Source of the DNA: Gracilibacillus suaedae
Lineage (GTDB): Bacteria; Bacillota; Bacilli; Bacillales; Amphibacillaceae
Direction of reading: 5' to 3'
Assembly (NCBI RefSeq): GCF_017599345.1
Contig: NZ_JAGFVL010000016.1
Span: forward strand, 1-64,000
Length of the DNA stretch: 64,000 nucleotides
Within the stretch, counting starts at the first letter, position 1. Each line of letters opens with the position of its first letter. Below, piece after piece: positions 44,796-51,626 of the stretch. Both the position numbers and the translations under genes were made by a program. The notes beneath the pieces were generated by a model. That model worked only from the letters and a program-made list of their open reading frames with translations, made no database searches and was not told where the DNA came from.

Positions 44796-46232
44796 ATGCA
44801 ACTAAAAGTAAAACAAGAAAAAATGTTGATTGCAGGACAATGGATAGCGGCTGAACAAACATTTGATGTATATGATCCGCAAGATAATCGATTAATTGCC
44901 AAAGTGCCACTAGCTACAGAAAATGATATGCTGTTGGCTATTGAAAAAGCAGAGGAGGCATATCTCAGTAACAAACCATGGCCAACTCATGAAAGAATGG
45001 CCGTACTTCAACGAGTAGCCTCCTATATAGAAGAAAATAAAGAACGTTATGCAGAAACGATTGCATTAGAGGGAAGTAAAACCATTCAGGAAGCTCGCAT
45101 GGAAGTAAAGCGAGCGATTCAAACGATTCAAATTAGTGCAGAAGAAGCACGAAGGATAAATGGAGAAACGATTAATTTTGATCAAAGTGAAACTGGAGAA
45201 AATAGGGTTGGCTATTATTACCGTTTTCCAGTAGGTGTCATTGGAGCGATCACTCCTTTTAATGATCCTTTAAATCTAGTAGCTCATAAGGTCGGTCCAG
45301 CAATTGCCTCAGGAAACGCAATTATTGTCAAACCTGCCTCTGATACGCCGTTAAGTGCATTGCTTCTGGCAGAAGCTTTTACAGAATCGGGGCTTCCGGC
45401 AGGTATGCTGTCCGTTGTGACCGGATCAGGTCGAGATGTAGGAGATGTACTTGTCACACATCCTTCCATTACAATGATTACATTTACGGGTGGAGTAGAT
45501 GTTGGGAAGAAAATAGCGCATAAAGCTGGAATTAAGAAGGTAGGAATGGAGCTTGGGTCCAACTCTCCGGTTATTGTGTTAAAAGATGCAGATATTGATA
45601 AAGCAGTGCTATCTTGTGTTTCAGGTTCTTTTACAGCTGCCGGTCAAAATTGTATAGGTGTCCAAAGAGTCTATGTAGAAAAAGAAATATATAACCAATT
45701 CTTGGAGTTATATAGTCAAAGAACTTCAGAATTGCGATTGGGAGATAAATTGGATCCATTAACAGACGTTGGTCCAATGATTAATGAACGGGAAGCCAAA
45801 AGGGTCGAAGCGTGGGTGAATCAAGCTGTAGCAGAAGGGGCAAACATTCAAATTGGTGGAAAAAGAGAAAGAGCCTTTTATTATCCTACTATTCTAACCG
45901 AAGTCCCCATGCATGCTGTAATTGCGCAAGAAGAAATCTTTGGTCCTGTTGTACTTGTCTATTCAGTAGAGGATGTGCATCAAGCGATTGCTCAGTCAAA
46001 CGCTGTTGATTACGGGCTGCAAGCAGGGATATTTACAAAAGATGTGGAAAATGCGTTCTTAACGATACAGGAATTAGAAGTCGGCGGTATCATGGTGAAT
46101 GATAGTAGTGATTATCGTATTGATGCTATGCCTTTTGGAGGGGTGAAACAATCAGGGTTAGGAAGAGAAGGTATCAAGTCCTCAATCGAAGCCATGACAG
46201 AACAAAAGGTAGTGAGTTTTAAACTAAACTAA
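44796..46232 (+). CDS. Aldehyde dehydrogenase family protein
   Basis: This 478-residue NAD(P)-dependent ALDH has FPVGVIGAITPFNDPLNL, the general base in GMELGSNSPVIV and the catalytic Cys in TAAGQNCIGVQRVY, then AQEEIFGPV and FGGVKQSGLGREG. Substrate specificity cannot be read from sequence. By position it could oxidise aspartate 4-semialdehyde to aspartate, the role of DoeC in Halomonas. GGGGGTG precedes the ATG. It is the last gene of the doeA operon, 15 bases after hom. Confidence 0.9.
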   Translation: MQLKVKQEKMLIAGQWIAAEQTFDVYDPQDNRLIAKVPLATENDMLLAIEKAEEAYLSNKPWPTHERMAVLQRVASYIEENKERYAETIALEGSKTIQEARMEVKRAIQTIQISAEEARRINGETINFDQSETGENRVGYYYRFPVGVIGAITPFNDPLNLVAHKVGPAIASGNAIIVKPASDTPLSALLLAEAFTESGLPAGMLSVVTGSGRDVGDVLVTHPSITMITFTGGVDVGKKIAHKAGIKKVGMELGSNSPVIVLKDADIDKAVLSCVSGSFTAAGQNCIGVQRVYVEKEIYNQFLELYSQRTSELRLGDKLDPLTDVGPMINEREAKRVEAWVNQAVAEGANIQIGGKRERAFYYPTILTEVPMHAVIAQEEIFGPVVLVYSVEDVHQAIAQSNAVDYGLQAGIFTKDVENAFLTIQELEVGGIMVNDSSDYRIDAMPFGGVKQSGLGREGIKSSIEAMTEQKVVSFKLN

Positions 46233-46253
46233 TATTTTTAAAAATAAGAACTA

Positions 46254-46282
46254 AAAAAAGAGACCGTACTGGTCTCTTTTTT
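46254..46282. terminator. Bidirectional terminator between ALDH gene and katA
   Basis: AAAAAGAGACC/GGTCTCTTTTT with a 5-base loop has T runs on both strands and serves both convergent transcripts. Confidence 0.9.
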
Positions 46283-46293
46283 TTGGCTCTTCT

Positions 46294-47763
46294 TTATTCT
46301 TTTACATGTGCTGGAACTTCTACTCCTAATTTAGCAGCAACACCTTCTGCTAATTCAGGGTCTACTTTGTAGAAGTTTTCTAATTGACGTTCCACAATAC
46401 CTTCGCGAGTTACACCACTCATATGGTCAGCGAAGTTTTGGATTAAACGCTCGCGCTCTTCATCATTCATTACATCACGGAATAATGCACGAGGCTGTGA
46501 GTAATGATCATCTTGATCATATGGAACACTATCAGCAAATCCGGAAACTTCATATGGACTAATTTTGTTTTCAGGTGTTTCTTTTGGTGCATCACTAAAG
46601 CTATTTGGTTCATAGTTAGGTGCGCTGCCACCATTACCGTCGTGGCTCATGAACCCGTCACGTTGATAGTTATTAACCGGTGATTTAGCGCGGTTAATTG
46701 GTAATGACTCATGGTTTGCTCCAATACGGTAACGATGTGCATCAGAATAGGCAAACAAACGACCTTGAAGCATTTTATCTGGAGATGCTTCAATACCAGG
46801 AACAAAATGTCCAGGAGAAAATGCTGCTTGTTCTACTTCTGCAAAGTAATTTTCAGGGTTACGATCTAATACCATTTTACCAACTTCAACTAATGGATAG
46901 TCTTCATGTGGCCATACTTTTGTTACATCAAATGGATCGTAACGGTAGTTTTGCGCATCTGCTTCAGGCATGATTTGAACTTTTAATGTCCAAGAAGGAT
47001 AGTTTCCTTCTTCAATGGCATTAAACAGATCTTCGATATGGTAATCAGGGTTTGTACCTGCAAGCTCATCTGCAACTTTAGGATCTAAGTTTTTAATACC
47101 TTGATCAGTTTTAAAATGATACTTCACATAGAACGCTTCTCCATCTTTATTTACCCATTTAAATGTGTGGCTTCCGTACCCATTTTGATGACGATGTGTC
47201 GCAGGGATACCACGGTCAGAGTGTAAAATAGTAATTTGGTGAAGTGACTCTGGTGATAGTGACCAGAAATCCCAAACCGCATTTTTATCTTTTAAGTGTG
47301 TTTGCGGGTTGCGTTTTTGTGTATGAATAAAGTCTGGGAATTTAATCGCATCACGGATAAAGAATACCGGCGTGTTATTCCCAACTAAATCATAGTTCCC
47401 TTCATCTGTATAGAACTTAACAGCGAAACCACGTGGGTCACGTACAGTATCCGCAGAACCTAATTCGCCCGCTACAGTAGAGAAGCGGATGAACATAGGT
47501 GTTTTTTTGCCTACTTCAGATAGAAAGTCTGCTTTTGTATATTTAGAAACGTCATTTGTTACTTCAAAATAGCCGTGTGCTCCGGCACCTTTTGCATGTA
47601 CAACTCTTTCTGGAACTCTTTCACGATTAAAATGAGCTAGTTTTTCTAGCAAATGAACGTCTTGAATTAATGTTGGTCCTCTATGCCCCGCTGTAATGGA
47701 GTTTTGATTATCTCCTACTGGTGCACCAGAGGCAGTTGTTAAGTATTTTTTTTCTTGGCTCAT
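46294..47763 (-). CDS. katA: Catalase (monofunctional, clade 3)
   Basis: This 489-residue haem catalase degrades hydrogen peroxide. The catalytic His lies in [16 protein letters not shown], the Asn in [14 protein letters not shown], and the haem-ligand Tyr in [14 protein letters not shown]. The length fits small-subunit Bacillus KatA. The ATG at 47763 has GGAGAGG 11 bases upstream. A promoter with a partial PerR-like box lies at 47804-47833. Confidence 0.97.
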   Translation of the reverse strand: MSQEKKYLTTASGAPVGDNQNSITAGHRGPTLIQDVHLLEKLAHFNRERVPERVVHAKGAGAHGYFEVTNDVSKYTKADFLSEVGKKTPMFIRFSTVAGELGSADTVRDPRGFAVKFYTDEGNYDLVGNNTPVFFIRDAIKFPDFIHTQKRNPQTHLKDKNAVWDFWSLSPESLHQITILHSDRGIPATHRHQNGYGSHTFKWVNKDGEAFYVKYHFKTDQGIKNLDPKVADELAGTNPDYHIEDLFNAIEEGNYPSWTLKVQIMPEADAQNYRYDPFDVTKVWPHEDYPLVEVGKMVLDRNPENYFAEVEQAAFSPGHFVPGIEASPDKMLQGRLFAYSDAHRYRIGANHESLPINRAKSPVNNYQRDGFMSHDGNGGSAPNYEPNSFSDAPKETPENKISPYEVSGFADSVPYDQDDHYSQPRALFRDVMNDEERERLIQNFADHMSGVTREGIVERQLENFYKVDPELAEGVAAKLGVEVPAHVKE

Positions 47764-47803
47764 ATAATGTAACACCTCTCCTTTATTCTTTATATTACAT
47801 CTT

Positions 47804-47833
47804 TTATTATAATACAAATCTAATAAAAATCAA
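47804..47833 (-). promoter_or_regulatory. katA promoter with a PerR-like box
   Basis: On the minus strand TTGATT, 16 bases, TATAAT. The -10 is overlapped by TTTGTATTATAATAA, which matches 10 of 14 positions of the PerR consensus TTATAATnATTATAA (6 of 7 in the right half). Peroxide-responsive control is plausible but unproven. Confidence 0.45.
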
Positions 47834-47895
47834 TATTTATTTATAATAATTTTAAATAAAATTTGTGTAAAATATATGTCTGCTTAAAATTTATT

Positions 47896-48025
47896 AAGGT
47901 GCTACCGTCTATAAGCACTATTACAAACTTCAAGTATTACAAAGAAACTAAGTGGGTGGATAACATGATAAGTTTAACTAATGATCAGTGGAGGTTATCC
48001 CCTACTGATCATAGTCTCACTTTAT
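47896..48025 (+). repeat. Family B structured repeat, copy 3
   Basis: This copy has a degenerate left stem (CGTCT, TTCAAGTATTACAAAGAAACTAAGTGGG) and an intact right hairpin GATCAGTGG...CTACTGATC followed by ATAGTCTCACTTTAT. It lies in the 550-base gap between katA and the ABC gene. A further 13-base-arm hairpin occupies 48065-48090 (TAGAGCAGCTA/TAGCTACTCTA). Confidence 0.75.
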
Positions 48026-48191
48026 ATTGCAATACCCAATAAAACTGTTAAATAAACGAAAAAATAGAGCAGCTATTCTTAGCTACTCTAATGGAATGGG
48101 AAACATCCTTGAACTTTTGTTGATTGGGGGTAACAAAAGATATGTGTAAAGGGAATGTTTCATCACTCTATGTGATTAAATCTATTATAAC

Positions 48192-48210
48192 GATAATGAG
48201 AATCATTTTC
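48192..48210. promoter_or_regulatory. Fur box
   Basis: GATAATGAGAATCATTTTC matches the 19-base Fur consensus GATAATGATAATCATTATC at 17 positions. It lies 104 bases upstream of the ABC ATPase start, so iron-dependent repression of that operon is likely. Confidence 0.75.
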
Positions 48211-48313
48211 AATAGAAAAGTGCGATTTTTAATAAAAAATTTTTCTGCAAATCAAACACAAGAAATTTTAAAATTACCGGTGTATACTAAATAGATGAAG
48301 GAAGTGATATAGA

Positions 48314-49090
48314 ATGGTATTGAATGTACAAAAAGTAGGATTAAAAAAAGAGGGGAACTGGATACTAAAAGATATCAATTGGAAAATGGAGAACGGAGAG
48401 CATTGGACATTATTAGGGCTGAATGGAGCGGGGAAAACAGCACTTTTACATATGTTATGTTCATACTATTTTCCAACAGAAGGTCAAGTTAATGTGATTG
48501 GCAGGCAATTTGGTAAAGATGTACTTGGTGAACAGCTAAGACAACAAATTGGCATTGTTTCATCTACCTTAAAACAACGAATTTATGGTACCGATAGTGC
48601 ATACCAAGTTGTATTAAGCGGAGCGTTTGCTTCGATTGGTTTATATGAAACCCCTACAGATGAGATGCGTGCCAAAGCACAACAGCTATTAAAGGATCTT
48701 GAATGCTTCTCTTATGCTAACCGTGCCTACCGAACATTATCTCAGGGAGAGCAGCAACGTGTGTTAATCGGACGAGCACTCATGAATGACCCAAAATTAT
48801 TAATTTTAGACGAGCCGACAAATGGGTTAGATTTTATCGCAAGAGAGAAATTACTAGAGTCGATTGAGCATATTAGCAAAGGGGAAAATGCACCTTCAAT
48901 TATATATGTCACACACCATGTAGAAGAAATTTTACCAACTTTTTCGAAAACTTTGTTGTTAAAGGATGGACGTGTATTTAATCAAGGTTCAACAAAAGCA
49001 ATGGTGAATTCGGAAAATTTAACAGCATTCTTTGAGGTGCCGGTAGAGGTAGATTGGTCAGAGAAACGGCCAAGGTTAAAGAAGAAATAA
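48314..49090 (+). CDS. ABC transporter ATP-binding protein (YlmA-like)
   Basis: This 258-residue ATPase has Walker A GLNGAGKTALL, signature RTLSQGEQQRVLIGRAL, Walker B LLILDEPTNGLD and switch VTHHVEEI. It resembles B. subtilis YlmA and molybdate/iron-type ATPases. No ABC permease or binding protein lies beside it; the next gene is an unrelated secondary transporter. A Fur box upstream suggests iron-linked expression. GAAGGAAGTGAT precedes the ATG. Its partner permease must be elsewhere or it acts as a soluble ABC protein. Confidence 0.88.
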   Translation: MVLNVQKVGLKKEGNWILKDINWKMENGEHWTLLGLNGAGKTALLHMLCSYYFPTEGQVNVIGRQFGKDVLGEQLRQQIGIVSSTLKQRIYGTDSAYQVVLSGAFASIGLYETPTDEMRAKAQQLLKDLECFSYANRAYRTLSQGEQQRVLIGRALMNDPKLLILDEPTNGLDFIAREKLLESIEHISKGENAPSIIYVTHHVEEILPTFSKTLLLKDGRVFNQGSTKAMVNSENLTAFFEVPVEVDWSEKRPRLKKK

Positions 49091-49110
49091 CACCCTAGGA
49101 GTAGACGGAA

Positions 49111-50043
49111 ATGTTAAACCATTTGAATCAAGTGTTACAACGTATTATGCCTTTTATAGCACCGTCTAGTGTGGTTATCGGTGTTGTATTTGCAGATTTT
49201 TTTATTCAATATGATAGCTGGGTTATCTGGATTTTTGCATTTATGACATTCGCGGGTAGTTTGAGCCTTAATTTTGTTGCTTTATATCGAGTGGTTGCCC
49301 ATCCTTTATCGATATTGATTGCACTTGTTATCTTACATATTTTAATGCCGTTATGGGCGTTTCTGATCGGAACACTAACCTTTAGTAATGATCATTTTAC
49401 TGTTATTGGCTTTGTGTTAGCGATGATTATTCCTACAGGTATCACAAGCTTTATTTGGGTATCCATGAATAAAGGGAATGTGGCGTTAACATTATCTGTT
49501 ATATTGATTGATACGATTTTATCGCCTTTCATTGTTCCGCTGTCTTTATCATTATTTATCGGTACGTCTGTTGATCTAGAAGTATGGGCGATGATGAAAG
49601 GTCTGTTTATTATGATTGTACTTCCTTCCATATTAGGTATGATTCTGCACGAATTAACTCGTGGAGGAATTCATGAGAAATGGAGTCCACGTTTAGCCCC
49701 TTTTTCAAAAATGGCGTTAGCGCTAGTCATTATGATTAATAGCTCAGAGGTAGCGGATTATTTATTGGATGTTGATTTTCACCTCATTAAAGTAGCTATT
49801 ACGATGTTTTTTGTTGCTGCTAGTGGCTATTATTTAGCTTGGTTACTGTCGAAGTGGTTAAAACGGGCTAGTCAAGATGTGATTTCGCTAACTTTTAGCA
49901 GTGGAATGAGGAATATTAGCGCAGGAGCCGTTATAGCTGTACAGTATTTCCCTGGACCAGTAGCTGTTCCCGTTGTTGTCGGCATGTTATTTCAACAAAT
50001 TTTGGCTTCTTTATATAGTAAATTTCTTCAGAGAAGAAATTAA
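49111..50043 (+). CDS. BASS (bile acid:sodium symporter) family transporter
   Basis: This 310-residue membrane protein has about ten hydrophobic spans and BASS-type features: the VIGFVLAMIIPTGITSFIWVSMNKGNVALTLSV segment and a second half with LTFSSGMRNISAGAVIAVQYF. The family imports organic anions with sodium, which suits a halophile with a sodium gradient. The true substrate is unknown. It lies 20 bases after the ABC ATPase and is probably co-transcribed from the Fur-box promoter. TAGGAG precedes the ATG. Confidence 0.85.
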   Translation: MLNHLNQVLQRIMPFIAPSSVVIGVVFADFFIQYDSWVIWIFAFMTFAGSLSLNFVALYRVVAHPLSILIALVILHILMPLWAFLIGTLTFSNDHFTVIGFVLAMIIPTGITSFIWVSMNKGNVALTLSVILIDTILSPFIVPLSLSLFIGTSVDLEVWAMMKGLFIMIVLPSILGMILHELTRGGIHEKWSPRLAPFSKMALALVIMINSSEVADYLLDVDFHLIKVAITMFFVAASGYYLAWLLSKWLKRASQDVISLTFSSGMRNISAGAVIAVQYFPGPVAVPVVVGMLFQQILASLYSKFLQRRN

Positions 50044-50121
50044 ATGTTAATATTGAGAATATTCAGAAAAATGATAGAATTCACTATTGAAGTATATGTT
50101 TAAACGGAAGGAGGGCGAAAA

Positions 50122-50502
50122 ATGACAGAGGATCAATTACCGAAAGATAATGAAGAGCAAAAGTCAGAGCAACAGACAAAGACATCAACAGGATTAGATC
50201 AGAATGTAGCAGGTTTTTTAACGTATTTAGTAGGGTTTATTAGCGGTATCATTTTTTTATTGTTAGAGAAAGAAAACCGTTTTATCCGTTTTCATGCACT
50301 ACAGTCGATTTTTGTATTTGTTGGATTGATGATAATAAATACGGTTCTTGGTATGATACCTTTATTAGGATGGCTTGTAAATATTTTAATCGCCTCTTTA
50401 ACGCTTGTTTTATGGGTTTTCCTGATGGTAAAAGCCTATCAAGGTCACTACTTCAAACTGCCTTGGATAGGGGATATCGTAGAACAACAATTAGATAAAT
50501 AA
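50122..50502 (+). CDS. DUF4870 domain membrane protein
   Basis: This 126-residue protein has a Gln/Glu/Lys-rich N-terminal 25 residues, then a Tic20-like DUF4870 domain with three membrane segments: NVAGFLTYLVGFISGIIFLL, KENRFIRFHALQSIFVF and LLGWLVNILIASLTLVLWVFLMV. The RFHALQS motif is diagnostic. The function is unknown. AAGGAGGG precedes the ATG. Confidence 0.88.
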   Translation: MTEDQLPKDNEEQKSEQQTKTSTGLDQNVAGFLTYLVGFISGIIFLLLEKENRFIRFHALQSIFVFVGLMIINTVLGMIPLLGWLVNILIASLTLVLWVFLMVKAYQGHYFKLPWIGDIVEQQLDK

Positions 50503-50584
50503 TGATGAAATTCTGATCTGATGCTCACATCAGGTCTCTTCTAATAAGGAATGTATATGGTCTGTGGCATACTCGTATTTTGAA

Positions 50585-50830
50585 CTATGATAAGCGAAAC
50601 TTGAGAATAACCCAAGTTGCCAGGTTTAACGTATGTTGTAGAGCAAATCTTAGCGAAGGCCGCCAACTTCCACTTTATGATTCCTCTAGTAGGCATTATG
50701 GAATTATATCAACTGTTTGACCACCACTCTGGCATTACCCTTCAGCTAACTTTTTTGAGCAAAAACCGCTCGAAAAAGTGGATCTTCAGGCCAAACAATT
50801 TCCATAGGATTGATAAGGACTGAGCGGATT
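50585..50830 (+). repeat. Family A intergenic repeat, copy 5 (degraded)
   Basis: It shares TTAGCGAAGGCCGCC...CTTCCAC, CTTCAGCTAACTTTTTTGAGC and GATCTTCAGGCCAAACAATTTCC with copy 3, and has a shortened palindrome around TTTGAGCAAAAACCGCTCGAAAAA. A 68-codon frame inside it is not a gene. Confidence 0.65.
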
Positions 50831-50887
50831 TTGCTCAGTTTTCTCGAACACAGAAAATAGAAAAATCGTTTGCAAAAAAACGTAGAA

Positions 50888-50928
50888 AACGAAGGGTTTG
50901 CCAAAAGAGAATTTGGTAACCCTTCGTT
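50888..50928 (+). terminator. Strong intrinsic terminator
   Basis: ACGAAGGGTTTGCCAAA pairs with TTTGGTAACCCTTCGT and is followed by TTTTTATT. It closes transcription crossing family A copy 5 ahead of the DUF1360 gene. Confidence 0.9.
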
Positions 50929-50995
50929 TTTATTCATGAATTAGGTATCTGTTTAATAATATGGAAGTAAAGAAGAAAAGAAAGAAGGTGTGCTT

Positions 50996-51343
50996 TTGAT
51001 TACATGGTTATCTTTTGTTTTATTATCACTTGCAACATTTCGTTTAACAAGACTGATTGTTTATGATAAAATCACAGGTTTTATTCGAGCACCTTTTTTT
51101 GAAGTAGAAGAAAAATGGTTGCCCGATGGTACCATAGAAGAGACTGTGATGTTTAAAGGAAACGGCTGGAAAAGATGGATTGGTGAATTATTACGGTGTC
51201 ACTGGTGTACGGGCATTTGGTCTTCAATTATCTTATTTTTAGGTTTCCATTTCTACTCTACTATATTTATACCAATAATTATTGTATTGGCAGTTGCGGG
51301 GGTAGCATCAATTATTGAAGTAATTATTTCCTACTTTATTTAA
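50996..51343 (+). CDS. DUF1360 domain membrane protein
   Basis: This 115-residue protein has an N-terminal hydrophobic segment (TWLSFVLLSLATFRLTRLIVYDKITGFIRAPFF) and the DUF1360 signature LLRCHWCTGIWSSIILFLG with the CxxC pair. A C-terminal membrane helix completes it. The family occurs in spore-forming Firmicutes; its function is unknown. GAAGG lies 7 bases before the TTG at 50996; a GTG at 50990 would add two residues. Confidence 0.82.
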   Translation: MITWLSFVLLSLATFRLTRLIVYDKITGFIRAPFFEVEEKWLPDGTIEETVMFKGNGWKRWIGELLRCHWCTGIWSSIILFLGFHFYSTIFIPIIIVLAVAGVASIIEVIISYFI

Positions 51344-51357
51344 ACATTCATGTATCT

Positions 51358-51456
51358 TTATTGCTGCTTCTTCCTTTTATAGCCACTACAGCTACATGAC
51401 TTTTTTCTTCGTCCTTTTTTCCGTCTGTTAACAGACCGTTGTGTAATATTGGACAT
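51358..51456 (-). CDS. Very small basic protein (32 aa), unknown
   Basis: A 32-codon frame (MSNITQRSVNRRKKGRRKK...) carries 13 Arg/Lys residues and ends with a CSCSG cluster followed by YKRKKQQ. GAAGGAG lies 8 bases before the ATG, a full-strength ribosome site that supports expression. The Cys pair and basic charge suggest nucleic-acid or metal binding (inference). No family is recognised. Convergent with DUF1360. Confidence 0.5.
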   Translation of the reverse strand: MSNITQRSVNRRKKGRRKKSCSCSGYKRKKQQ

Positions 51457-51588
51457 GATCAAAACTCCTTCATCATACAAGATTAGGAAACATTCCTACA
51501 TTATTTTATGAGGTCGCTATAAAAGCGTTCGGGAGTTACAGAAAAACGGTGAAAAAGTCTAACCTACTTCTACTCTTATTCAAAATAA

Positions 51589-51616
51589 ACCGAGGAAAGG
51601 CGACACTTTCCTCGGT
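51589..51616 (-). terminator. Terminator of adhE
   Basis: On the minus strand ACCGAGGAAAG/CTTTCCTCGGT with a 6-base loop is followed by TTATTTTG, 10 bases after the adhE stop codon. Confidence 0.85.
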
Positions 51617-51626
51617 ATTTATCAAG

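Noticed and set aside
50617-50823. 68-codon open frame after DUF4870
   Set aside because: It lies wholly inside family A repeat copy 5, and a similar frame arises from copy 3; its translation reflects the palindrome, not a gene.
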